A stretch of DNA of 64,000 bases. Origin: Hyphomicrobium_A sp044507625. Its GTDB lineage: Bacteria > Pseudomonadota > Alphaproteobacteria > Rhizobiales > Hyphomicrobiaceae. Shown here one piece after another: positions 1 to 7,704 of the stretch (position 1 is the stretch's first letter; every line of letters begins with the position of its first letter). Both the position numbers and the translations under genes were made by a program. The notes beneath the pieces are model-generated. The model was not told the origin of the DNA. It was given only the letters and a program-made list of their open reading frames with translations, and made no database searches. The stretch is from positions 186,001 through 250,000 of the forward strand of contig JBIQJE010000001.1 of assembly GCA_044507625.1 (NCBI GenBank), written 5' to 3'.

Positions 1-133
1 GAAGCTGGGCCGCCTCATCGAACTTTTTCTTGTTCCCAGGCCAGAAGACGTACGCGATGATGCCGACGAAGAGCGCGACGAACAAAACCAGCGCTACGGT
101 CTGCGAAAGAACGGTTGCGGATTGATAATCCAT
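1..133 (-). CDS. ccoQ: CcoQ, small cbb3 oxidase subunit (partial)
   Basis: This is the small single-span subunit of cbb3 cytochrome c oxidase, which stabilises the catalytic core in the inner membrane. The minus-strand reading begins MDYQSATVLSQTVALVLF and has one hydrophobic span at about residues 9-30, then the FWPGNKKKFDEA tail typical of CcoQ/FixQ. It lies 11 bases downstream of ccoO, as in ccoNOQP operons. The reading frame runs off the left edge, so the C-terminus is missing from the window; ccoP would be expected beyond it. Confidence 0.85.
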   Translation of the reverse strand, partial: MDYQSATVLSQTVALVLFVALFVGIIAYVFWPGNKKKFDEAAQL

Positions 134-144
134 CGTCCGGTTCC

Positions 145-873
145 TTAGCGTAGGTTGGGGCCAGCGGCGTCGAACGTGGTGAAGTCCACCAGCGTCCCCA
201 GCATCTGCAGATAGGCGATCATGGCATCGAGCTCGGTGGGCTCTTCAGCCTGAGTGCCGTCGAACTTGCGCACCTGGGCCTTGGGATACCGCTCGAGAAG
301 CGCCTTCGACTCCTTACTGTCGGGCGAAATCTGCGCCACGACATCGCTCTTGGCCTTCTCGATCATCTCGTCGCTGTACGGCACGCCCGCGACGCGCAGC
401 GCCTGCATGCGCTTGTCGATATCGCTGTAGTCGAGCTTGCGCTGCTCGAGGAACGGATAGCCGGGCATGACGGACTCCGGCACGACCGAGCGCGGACGGC
501 GCATGTGATCGACGTGCCAGGCATCGGAGTACTTGCCGCCGACGCGCGCCAGGTCAGGTCCGGTGCGCTTCGAGCCCCACTGGAACGGGTGGTCGTACAT
601 GCTCTCGGCGGCGAGGCTGTAGTGACCGTAGCGTTCGATCTCGTCGCGCATCGAGCGGATCATCTGCGAGTGGCAATTGTAGCAGCCTTCGCGGACGTAG
701 ATGTCGCGCCCCGCGAGCTCCAACGGCGAGTAAGGCCGCATACCCTGCACCTTCTCGATGGTGGACGACAGGAAGAACAAGGGCGCGATTTCAACGAGAC
801 CGCCGATGGACACCACGATCAGGATGCCGATCATCAGCACCATCGAGTTCTTTTCGAAAATGTCGTGCTTCAT
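145..873 (-). CDS. ccoO: cbb3-type cytochrome c oxidase subunit II
   Basis: CcoO is the membrane-anchored mono-haem c subunit that passes electrons towards the haem b/b3-CuB centre of the high-affinity cbb3 oxidase. The 242-residue product has one N-terminal membrane span (about residues 10-35), the haem c site GCYNCHSQM and the conserved RDEIERYGHYS segment, where the Met of a QM pair is a usual axial ligand candidate. Length is normal for the family. It sits 7 bases after ccoN and ahead of ccoQ, so all three are read as one transcript from the ccoN promoter. Confidence 0.97.
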   Translation of the reverse strand: MKHDIFEKNSMVLMIGILIVVSIGGLVEIAPLFFLSSTIEKVQGMRPYSPLELAGRDIYVREGCYNCHSQMIRSMRDEIERYGHYSLAAESMYDHPFQWGSKRTGPDLARVGGKYSDAWHVDHMRRPRSVVPESVMPGYPFLEQRKLDYSDIDKRMQALRVAGVPYSDEMIEKAKSDVVAQISPDSKESKALLERYPKAQVRKFDGTQAEEPTELDAMIAYLQMLGTLVDFTTFDAAGPNLR

Positions 874-880
874 TGCTTCC

Positions 881-2545
881 TCACTCGGCGGGCGTGGCGG
901 CGGGGACGTGGCGCAGCTCAGGTGCTGCCGCCGATGCCGGCTGCTCGGCGATATCGGAAGAAAGCTCGCCGCGAATCGTGCGCCAGACGTTGATCGCCAT
1001 CAGCACGCCTCCGATTAGGAACAGCAGACCGCCCGTTGCGCGGATGATGTAGGGCCAGTGCATCGCTTCCACGGACTCGACGAACGAGTATTTGAGGAAT
1101 CCGAGGTTGTCGTACGCGCGCCACATGAGACCCTGCGTGATGCCCGACACCCACATCGCCGTGATGTAGAGAACGATGCCGATGGTGGCGGTCCAGAAGT
1201 GCCACTCCACGAGCCGCAGCGAGTAGAGGCCCTTACGCTTCCATAGCCACGGGACGAGGCAGTAGATCGCGCCGAACGACACCATGCCGACCCAACCCAG
1301 CGCACCGGAGTGGACGTGGCCGATCGTCCAGTCGGTGTAGTGCGACAGGGAATTGACCGACTTGATGGACATGAGCGGCCCTTCGAACGTCGACATGCCG
1401 TAGAAGGCCACCGACACGACCAGCAGTCGCACGACCGGATCGGTCCGCAGCCGGTCCCACGCGCCCGAAAGCGTCATCAGGCCGTTGATCATGCCGCCCC
1501 AGGACGGCATCCAGAGGATGATGGAGAACGTCATGCCGAGCGTCTGCGCCCACTCGGGTAGCGCGGTGTAATGCAGATGGTGCGGGCCGGCCCAGATGTA
1601 GATGAAGATGAGCGACCAGAAGTGCACGATCGACAGCCGGTACGAATAGACCGGCCGCTCCACACGCTTGGGGATGAAGTAATACATGATGCCGAGGAAG
1701 CCGGCGGTCAGGAAGAAGCCGACGGCATTATGGCCGTACCACCACTGCGTCATCGCATCCTGCACGCCCGAAAACAGCGAGTAGCTCTTCGAGCCGAGGA
1801 ACGAGACCGGAATTGCGAGGTTGTTGACGATATGCAGCATGGCAATCGTCACGATGAAGGCGAGATAGAACCAGTTCGCCACGTAGATGTGCGGCTCGCG
1901 GCGCTTCCAGAGGGTGCCGAGGAAGACGAGCAGATAGGCGACCCAGACGATCGTCAGCCAGATGTCGACGTACCATTCCGGCTCGGCATATTCGCGCGCC
2001 GCCGTGACGCCGAGCACGTAACCCGATGCCGCCAGCACGATGAAGAGCTGATAGCCCCATACGACGAAATACGGCAGCCAATAGCCGAACATGCGCGCGC
2101 GGCAGGTGCGCTGCACGACATACATCGACGTTGCAATGAGCGCGTTGCCGCCGAAGGCAAAGATGACGGCCGATGTATGCACCGGCCTCAGGCGGCCGAA
2201 GTTGGTCCAGGGCAGGTCGAAGTTCAGATCCGGAAAGGCGAGCTGCCAGGCGATGAGGTCGCCAACTGCAAACCCGACGATGCCCCACACCACCGCAGCG
2301 ATGGTCGCGACTTTGACCGGCCCGTCCATGTAATGGGACTGCTCGTCGGCATCGACGGGACGCGGATGCGTCATCACGTAATAGCCGGCCGCGGCGCTGG
2401 CGGCGAGAAAGAGGAGCCCGTGCAGGCGTATCACCTCGTCCTGGCCAAATAGAGCAAGTATCAGACCAACGATGACGCCGAGCACCGAGACAATCGTCGC
2501 GGTGGCCCCCGAAAGCACGATGAATTCTTCGCTGGCTGCCTTCAT
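881..2545 (-). CDS. ccoN: cbb3-type cytochrome c oxidase subunit I
   Basis: CcoN is the catalytic polytopic subunit (haems b and b3, CuB) that reduces O2 to water at low oxygen tension. The protein has about 14 hydrophobic spans and characteristic His-containing helices (HTSAVIFAFGGNALIATS, HNAVGFFLTAGFLG, GHVHSGALGWVGM). The start is placed at ATG 2545 (MKAASEEFIVL), preceded by a GAGGG ribosome site, rather than the in-frame ATG 2566. This choice also gives a sensible ~25-nt leader from the promoter predicted by the FNR/FixK box at 2605-2618. Length is 554 residues. It is the first gene of ccoNOQ(P). Confidence 0.96.
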   Translation of the reverse strand: MKAASEEFIVLSGATATIVSVLGVIVGLILALFGQDEVIRLHGLLFLAASAAAGYYVMTHPRPVDADEQSHYMDGPVKVATIAAVVWGIVGFAVGDLIAWQLAFPDLNFDLPWTNFGRLRPVHTSAVIFAFGGNALIATSMYVVQRTCRARMFGYWLPYFVVWGYQLFIVLAASGYVLGVTAAREYAEPEWYVDIWLTIVWVAYLLVFLGTLWKRREPHIYVANWFYLAFIVTIAMLHIVNNLAIPVSFLGSKSYSLFSGVQDAMTQWWYGHNAVGFFLTAGFLGIMYYFIPKRVERPVYSYRLSIVHFWSLIFIYIWAGPHHLHYTALPEWAQTLGMTFSIILWMPSWGGMINGLMTLSGAWDRLRTDPVVRLLVVSVAFYGMSTFEGPLMSIKSVNSLSHYTDWTIGHVHSGALGWVGMVSFGAIYCLVPWLWKRKGLYSLRLVEWHFWTATIGIVLYITAMWVSGITQGLMWRAYDNLGFLKYSFVESVEAMHWPYIIRATGGLLFLIGGVLMAINVWRTIRGELSSDIAEQPASAAAPELRHVPAATPAE

Positions 2546-2604
2546 TATTGAAACCCTCGTCCTCACCCAGGCTGCCGACGATATGCAGACGCGTCACAGG
2601 ACCA

Positions 2605-2618
2605 TTGACGGCGATCAA
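2605..2618. promoter_or_regulatory. FNR/FixK box upstream of ccoN
   Basis: The sequence TTGACGGCGATCAA fits the FNR/FixK consensus TTGA(T/C)-N4-(A/G)TCAA. Its centre (2611.5) is about 41 bases from a transcription start near 2571 on the minus strand, with a weak -10 TATCGT at 2583-2578 and ccoN ATG at 2545. This is class II activator geometry. The likely ligand is the FixK-like protein encoded at 3775-4458. Confidence 0.75.
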
Positions 2619-2684
2619 GCCTGCGACGAACGGCAGCGCATTTTGTCTCTTCACATGCCCCGCACCGACACGTGATCCACAGAC

Positions 2685-2698
2685 TTGACGCTGATCAA
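2685..2698. promoter_or_regulatory. second FNR/FixK box, between ccoN and pqqC
   Basis: TTGACGCTGATCAA is a second FNR/FixK-type site 80 bases from the first. Its centre (2691.5) predicts a plus-strand start near 2733, giving a ~29-nt leader with a ribosome site before the pqqC GTG at 2762. It could therefore activate pqqC, ccoN from a distance, or both. Confidence 0.7.
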
Positions 2699-2761
2699 CC
2701 TGCACGCCGCCGGCGACTTCCATGGTGCGTGTCCGCAAACACAAAGCCGATGGAGGAAGCA

Positions 2762-3523
2762 GTGAACCAGATGCCGAGGGCGATTGCAGACGACGCGAAG
2801 GCCTTGAGCCCGGCCGAATTCGAAGCGGCCATCCGTGCGGTTGGCGCGGAGCGCTACCACGACAAGCACGTGTTCCATAAGCTTCTGCACGGCGGCAAGC
2901 TCAGCAAAGCCCAGGTGCAGGCATGGGCGCTCAACCGCTACTGCTATCAAGCTGCCGTGCCGCGTAAGGATGCCGCACTGATGAGCCGCACGCACGACCG
3001 CGAGCTGCGCCGCGAATGGATCCATCGCATCCACGACCACGACGGACTGGGCGAGGAGCACGGCGGCATCGAGCGCTGGCTGGTGTTGACGGATGCCCTC
3101 GGCCTCGACCGCGACTACGTGATCAGCATGGAGGGCGCATTGCCGGCGACTCGCTTCGCCGTCGAAGCCTACGTACGGTTCGTCGTCGAGCAGCCGCTTA
3201 CCGTTGCGGTGGCCTCGTCGCTGACCGAGCTGTTCGCCCCCTCGATCCACCGCGAGCGCATCGCCGGCATGTTGGAGAGCTATTCCTTCGTCAACGAAGA
3301 GGTGATGGCTTATTTCAAACGGCGGCTAAGCCAGGCGCCGCGCGATGCCGACTTCGCCCTCGACTATGTGAAGCGTAACGCCAGGACGCGGACTGAGCAG
3401 GAGGCGTGCATCGCCGCCGTGCGATTCAAGTGCAACACCCTGTGGGTGCAGCTCGACGCGCTCCACCATGCCTACGTCAGCCCCGGGCTCGTCCCTCCCG
3501 GCGCTTTTCACCCCTCAGCCTGA
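2762..3523 (+). CDS. pqqC: pyrroloquinoline-quinone synthase PqqC
   Basis: PqqC catalyses the last step of PQQ synthesis, a cofactor-free ring closure and eight-electron oxidation of AHQQ by O2. The protein keeps family landmarks: LSPAEFEAAIRAVG near the N-terminus, the LNRYCYQ and RREWIHRIHDHDG helices, RFAVEAYV, and ASSLTELFAPSIH. A GTG start at 2762 is chosen because GGAGGA lies at 2752-2757; ATG codons at 2750 and 2771 have poorer spacing. The 253-residue length matches the family. No pqqA, B, D or E gene is adjacent, so this copy is detached from the rest of the pathway. The product supplies cofactor for MxaF and the PQQ sugar dehydrogenase in this window. Confidence 0.92.
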   Translation: MNQMPRAIADDAKALSPAEFEAAIRAVGAERYHDKHVFHKLLHGGKLSKAQVQAWALNRYCYQAAVPRKDAALMSRTHDRELRREWIHRIHDHDGLGEEHGGIERWLVLTDALGLDRDYVISMEGALPATRFAVEAYVRFVVEQPLTVAVASSLTELFAPSIHRERIAGMLESYSFVNEEVMAYFKRRLSQAPRDADFALDYVKRNARTRTEQEACIAAVRFKCNTLWVQLDALHHAYVSPGLVPPGAFHPSA

Positions 3524-3774
3524 AGCGCCACCGAGCCGCGGCGACATCTGAACACCCGCGCATGGCCCTCCCCGCCCGGGCTGGGCCATGCCGTGCTGAG
3601 CGAAGAAACGGAAAGGAAAGGTCACCCGTAGTGACAGGCCGGCTGCACGGCAGCCGAGCTTCGAGGGCAAACGCCGGCCCGCGGTCCCACGTCCTGCCGG
3701 TCGGCACTGGCAGAAGAAGAGAGGCGGGCCGGCGACGCCAGCCAGACCCTGCGGCCGGCGGCATTCGTCTCGGC

Positions 3775-4458
3775 TTACTCGTTGGCGAGTTCGACGAGCC
3801 GCGCGAGATCGCGCAAATGTACGCGCGTCGCTCCCTGCTCGATCTCGATGACGCCCATCGTCCGCAGTTTGGTGAGCGTACGGCTCACGGTCTCGATGGT
3901 GAGGCCGAGAAGGTCGGCAATATCACTGCGGCGCATCGCGAGGTTTACGGTCGAGGATTCCTCGACACCCGTGCGCCGATGCAGCCTGATGAGGAACGCG
4001 GCCACACGCTCGATGGCGCTGCGCTGCCCGACCGTAACGAGGAGGCTGCGGGTAGCGGCAAGCTCATGGCAAACGGATTTATAGAGCTTCAGGGCCAGCC
4101 TGGCGTCGGTCTCCGCGAGGCGCTCCAAGGCTGCCACTGAGAGGCACTTCACCCGCGAGGTGACGGTCGCCTGCGCGCTCAGCACATGCTCGCCGAGCAC
4201 CCCGAGCCCGATGAGATCGCCCGGATAGGCAAAGTCGATGATCTGGCGGCGGCCGTCAGGAAGGGTCTTATAGACGGCAATCACACCCTCTTCGACGTAG
4301 AATACATAGTCCCGGCTGTCGCCCTCGCAGAAGACGTGCTCCTTGGCCAGCAGCCGGCGGATGGTTGCACTTGCCATCCGGTCATCGAACGAGCTCGAGG
4401 CCGATCCGGCGTGCGACCGCCTGACGTCTGCCGTCGGTTCCGGGTGCGCCGCGAGCAT
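3775..4458 (-). CDS. fixK: FixK-like Crp/Fnr transcription factor
   Basis: A 227-residue Crp/Fnr regulator with an N-terminal cyclic-nucleotide-type beta roll (about residues 38-120) and a C-terminal winged helix. The roll has a FixK-like LPDGRRQIIDFAYPGDLIG segment. There is no N-terminal cysteine cluster, so it is not an Fe-S oxygen sensor like Fnr itself, which points to the FixK subgroup normally controlled by FixLJ. The recognition helix TIETVSRTL carries the E..SR signature of FNR/FixK proteins that read TTGA half-sites. Such sites occur before ccoN, pqqC and the hemerythrin gene. The start has GGAGAAAG upstream. It is convergent with pqqC. No fixL or fixJ is visible here. Confidence 0.88.
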   Translation of the reverse strand: MLAAHPEPTADVRRSHAGSASSSFDDRMASATIRRLLAKEHVFCEGDSRDYVFYVEEGVIAVYKTLPDGRRQIIDFAYPGDLIGLGVLGEHVLSAQATVTSRVKCLSVAALERLAETDARLALKLYKSVCHELAATRSLLVTVGQRSAIERVAAFLIRLHRRTGVEESSTVNLAMRRSDIADLLGLTIETVSRTLTKLRTMGVIEIEQGATRVHLRDLARLVELANE

Positions 4459-4583
4459 TGCACTTTCTCCGTCATTGGATCTCCCTCCGATGGTCTAACG
4501 ACGCCGGGTCGCGCGGGTATGTCCGCTGCGTGACGTTTTGTAAGAGTGTGTAACAGCGTAGAGGTCATCGTGCCGCAGGGCTG

Positions 4584-4597
4584 ATGATTTCAATCAA
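4584..4597 (+). promoter_or_regulatory. FNR/FixK box with -10 element, hemerythrin promoter
   Basis: ATGATTTCAATCAA is one mismatch from TTGAT-N4-ATCAA. Its centre at 4590.5 lies 40.5 bases before 4631. A -10-like TAATTT occupies 4619-4624, exactly the spacing for a start at 4631, which is the A of the hemerythrin ATG. The site also lies in the divergent region upstream of fixK and might act on it. Confidence 0.6.
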
Positions 4598-4630
4598 GGC
4601 GCGCCCGCTGCAGCCGTCTAATTTGCGGCT

Positions 4631-5182
4631 ATGAAAGCTGACGTCGACATTCGCGCGCATATTGACGCGGACGCGCATCTCCAGAGGGAGATTAACCACG
4701 CGCTCTCCGCCACCGCCGAGGGGCTCGCGATGACCGGCGACCTCCGGCTGGTGCGGATATTAGCCCGAACGCTCGGGCCGAGCTGGACCGAGCACGTCAG
4801 CTTCCAGGAGGAAGTCATCTTCCCCATCGCAGCGGCGCGTCACGGCGGAAGCACGAAAAAATCCATCGCCCTGCTCCGCGCCGATCACGACAACCTATCG
4901 CACCAGCACACCGAGATCGGATCGGTGTTGCAGGGTTTGCTCGACGGACGGCCTACCGATCTCGACCAGCTCGGCACGACCTTACGCGCCACCATGGCGC
5001 TGCGCCGCTCGCACTTCCTCCTCGACGCCGAGCTTCACACGTCGCTGCCCGCGCCTTACACCACGAAAGAGCGTTCCTTCTGCATCCATTGGATGAGAAC
5101 ACGCCCCCCGGCGCGCTTCCCGCTCAGTCTCCTGCGCGAGGGAGGCCATTCCATCCCGCGCGGGCCGGGCCGCGTCCATTGA
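4631..5182 (+). CDS. hemerythrin HHE-domain protein
   Basis: A 183-residue cytosolic four-helix hemerythrin-like protein, expected to bind a di-iron centre and to sense or store O2 or NO, or to repair iron centres. Candidate ligands appear in the right order: an early His in the HIDADAHLQREINH region, HVSFQEEVIFP (His and Glu), DHDNLSHQHTEIG, and SHFLLDAELH. The last ~40 residues, after YTTKERS, are arginine/proline-rich and not part of the domain. No ribosome site precedes ATG 4631; with the FixK box and -10 described above, a leaderless transcript is likely. Its substrate is not evident. It sits among low-oxygen genes. Confidence 0.8.
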   Translation: MKADVDIRAHIDADAHLQREINHALSATAEGLAMTGDLRLVRILARTLGPSWTEHVSFQEEVIFPIAAARHGGSTKKSIALLRADHDNLSHQHTEIGSVLQGLLDGRPTDLDQLGTTLRATMALRRSHFLLDAELHTSLPAPYTTKERSFCIHWMRTRPPARFPLSLLREGGHSIPRGPGRVH

Positions 5183-5220
5183 GGCTGATTAGAGCAACGG
5201 GGGTCGGAAGCTAGCACCAG

Positions 5221-6048
5221 ATGGACGGCATCCTTCTCATCACAATCAATGGGTTGGCGCTCGGGCTCGCCAGCACGCTCCATTGCGCGGGGATGTGCGG
5301 CGCCATCTCGTGCAGCTTGCTGCTCGCCCAGGAGCGAGGCGGCCAGCGCAATGCGCATTATGCGTTTGCGCTCACGCATGCAGGCCGAGTGGCTTCTTAT
5401 GCCCTCGCCGGTGCGATTGTAGGGACCATCGGTGCTCCTGCCATCGCTTGGCTCGACCGCGATACGGCTTTCCGTCTTCTGCAATGGGCCGCCGCGGCTT
5501 CGCTGATCTGGATTGGACTTTCCACCGCCGGCCTCGTCCCCTCCATCACGCTCATTGACCGCGGCCTCACCTCGATCGCCGACGGTCTCGCGCGCCTTCA
5601 CGCCAGATCGCAACGGCGCATCTACGTGCCGATCCTCTCCGGCCTCGCATGGGGGCTGATGCCGTGCGCCATGGTCTACGCAGCATTGTTCACCGCTATG
5701 CTTTCAGGCTCGATCGTCGGCGGCGCTGTCACTATGACCGCGTTCGGCATTGGCACCCTGCCGGGGCTCGTTGCCGCAAGTTTCGGGTTCCGTCGCCTCG
5801 CGCAGGTGAAAAGCAGCCGCGCAACCCGTGTAGCCGCAGGCCTCGCCGTGGCCGTATTCGGTGCGGCGACGGTTTTCTTCGCGCACCCGAACTCACCCTA
5901 CTTCTGCCTGCCCGGCCTGCCCGGCCCGACCGCGAGCCCTGCCGCCGCCCCCGCGTCCGATCGCAGCACGCCCCCGCGCACCCAGGCTTTTCTTGATCGC
6001 CATCAAGAGCAGCCGCGCGTACCCGCTCTAGCTTCGCTCCCGGAATGA
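5221..6048 (+). CDS. SafE/TauE-like membrane protein with copper-type cysteines
   Basis: A 275-residue polytopic membrane protein (about six spans) of the DsbD/UreH-like SafE group. It carries TLHCAGMCGAISC near residue 22 and GLMPCAMVYAAL near residue 145, the cysteine motifs typical of proteins that accompany cbb3 oxidase and copper-handling genes. Related genes often lie in ccoGHIS clusters, so a role in copper or thiol delivery during cbb3 assembly is the best guess, inferred from family and neighbours. The C-terminal tail beyond the last span (after ~225) is proline-rich and variable. It begins 38 bases after the hemerythrin gene and is followed within 26 bases by hemN. Confidence 0.8.
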   Translation: MDGILLITINGLALGLASTLHCAGMCGAISCSLLLAQERGGQRNAHYAFALTHAGRVASYALAGAIVGTIGAPAIAWLDRDTAFRLLQWAAAASLIWIGLSTAGLVPSITLIDRGLTSIADGLARLHARSQRRIYVPILSGLAWGLMPCAMVYAALFTAMLSGSIVGGAVTMTAFGIGTLPGLVAASFGFRRLAQVKSSRATRVAAGLAVAVFGAATVFFAHPNSPYFCLPGLPGPTASPAAAPASDRSTPPRTQAFLDRHQEQPRVPALASLPE

Positions 6049-6073
6049 CAACTGCAATCGCGGTAGGCGGACC

Positions 6074-7411
6074 ATGAATCCCGAAGTCGTGAAGCGCTAT
6101 TCGGCACCGGTGCCCCGCTACACCAGCTACCCCACAGCGCCGCACTTCACCTCCGACGTCGGTCCCGACCAATACGCCGAGTGGCTGGCTGCACTGTCCC
6201 CTGCCTCGCGCCTGTCGCTTTACCTGCACATTCCCTATTGCGTTTCGCTCTGCTGGTATTGCGGCTGCTGCACCAAGGAAGTGCGCCGCTACGACCCGGT
6301 CGGCCAGTATTTGCCATCACTCCATGCGGAGATCGAAGGCGTTTCGCGGCGCCTGCCCGCCGCACACAGCGTCACGCACATCCATTGGGGTGGCGGCACG
6401 CCGAATATCCTTTCTCCCGACGACATCGCGCGTCTTGCCGAAGTCCAGGCACGTCATTTCCAAATCGGTGACGGCGCCGAGTTCGCGGTGGAGATCGATC
6501 CGCGCGGGCTCGACGACGAACGCGTCACGGCTTTCGCGCGCGCCGGCGTCACGCGCGTCTCCCTCGGCGTGCAGGATTTCGATACCAAGGTTCAAGCGGC
6601 CATCAACCGCCACCAGTCCTTCGCGCAAACGAAGTTCGCGGCGGATGCCTTCCGGGCAGCCGGCATCGGTGCCATTAATGTCGACGTCGTCTATGGCCTG
6701 CCGCACCAGACCCGCGATGGCGTGCAGCGTACCATCGAGCAGGTGCTGGAGCTTCGCCCCGCGCGCGTTGCCGCTTTCGGCTATGCCCATCTACCGTCCC
6801 GCCTCAAGCACCAGCGGATGATCGACGAAACGGCTCTTCCCGATTCTATCGAGCGCTTCGCGCAGGCGAGCCGTATCGCGCGCACACTCGGCGCTGCAGG
6901 CTACGTGCGCGTCGGCCTCGACCATTACGCCCTGCCCGACGATCCGCTCGCGGGCAACACGCTGGCGCGCAACTTCCAGGGCTACACGACCGACACCGCC
7001 GACGCGCTCATCGGCCTCGGCACATCCGCCATCGGGCGTCTGCCCCAAGGCTACGTGCAAAACCACCCTGCAACGGGCGAATACGTGCGGCGCATCGGAG
7101 AGGGGCGCCTCGCAACATCGCGCGGCTTCGTGCTTTCGGAGACGGATCGGATGCGCGGCTTCGTCATCGAACGGCTCATGTGCGATCTCGCTTTTCCGGC
7201 GCGTGAGTTGCGGCTACGCTACGGCAACCACGCAGAAGAAATCCTGCAGGAGGCACAAGCGCTGCTGGAGGCCGACCGCGATCGCCTCGTCGAGCGCGAT
7301 GGCGAAGCGTTCCGCGTCACCGACCGCGGGCGCCCGTTCGTACGCTCCATTGCGGCGTGTTTCGATTCCTACTTCGACGAAGGCGCAACGCGTCACGCAC
7401 CGGGTGTCTGA
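6074..7411 (+). CDS. hemN: oxygen-independent coproporphyrinogen III dehydrogenase
   Basis: HemN is a radical-SAM enzyme that oxidatively decarboxylates coproporphyrinogen III to protoporphyrinogen IX without O2. It supplies haem for cbb3 oxidase and cytochromes at low oxygen. The 445-residue protein begins with VKRYSAPVPRYTSYPTAPHF, typical of true HemN. It has the iron-sulfur site HIPYCVSLCWYCGCC (Cx3Cx2C, followed by a further Cys), then HWGGGTPN and the DVVYGLPHQT segment. The length is close to the ~450-460 usual for HemN rather than the ~380 of HemW. The 26-base gap to the preceding SafE-like gene suggests co-transcription. Confidence 0.95.
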   Translation: MNPEVVKRYSAPVPRYTSYPTAPHFTSDVGPDQYAEWLAALSPASRLSLYLHIPYCVSLCWYCGCCTKEVRRYDPVGQYLPSLHAEIEGVSRRLPAAHSVTHIHWGGGTPNILSPDDIARLAEVQARHFQIGDGAEFAVEIDPRGLDDERVTAFARAGVTRVSLGVQDFDTKVQAAINRHQSFAQTKFAADAFRAAGIGAINVDVVYGLPHQTRDGVQRTIEQVLELRPARVAAFGYAHLPSRLKHQRMIDETALPDSIERFAQASRIARTLGAAGYVRVGLDHYALPDDPLAGNTLARNFQGYTTDTADALIGLGTSAIGRLPQGYVQNHPATGEYVRRIGEGRLATSRGFVLSETDRMRGFVIERLMCDLAFPARELRLRYGNHAEEILQEAQALLEADRDRLVERDGEAFRVTDRGRPFVRSIAACFDSYFDEGATRHAPGV

Positions 7412-7433
7412 CGCCGCGTTTGGGGGAAAGGAC

Positions 7434-7697
7434 ATGAACGACCATTTCTGGCCGTCGCTCTATCCAGGCATCATCGTTGCGTTGATCATCGGCTTTGCGA
7501 CCGGCGGCGTCGTCGCCATCCTCACCGGTGCTGTGGGCGGGCTCATTGGATCGGTTGCGGCGTATTTCTTCACTGCTTGGATGGGGCTCGAGGAATCGGT
7601 CGCCTCGCTCGTCATCCTGATCCTGGGCGCCAGCGCAGGTGGCTATGCCGGAGCACAGGCCGGGGTGCGTTTTGCCGCGCAACGCAAGCACGGCTGA
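7434..7697 (+). CDS. small two/three-span membrane protein, unknown
   Basis: An 87-residue hydrophobic protein beginning MNDHFWPSLYPGIIVALI, with spans at about residues 10-30, 32-50 and 56-78 that are rich in glycine and alanine (GGVVAILTGAVGGLIGS, ILGASAGGYAGA). The start ATG 7434 has GGGGAAAGG just upstream. It follows hemN by 22 bases on the same strand and is probably in that operon. I do not recognise a family; the glycine-zipper-like helices suggest a membrane-packing role, but no function is assigned. Confidence 0.65.
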   Translation: MNDHFWPSLYPGIIVALIIGFATGGVVAILTGAVGGLIGSVAAYFFTAWMGLEESVASLVILILGASAGGYAGAQAGVRFAAQRKHG

Positions 7698-7704
7698 CGG
7701 CGGG

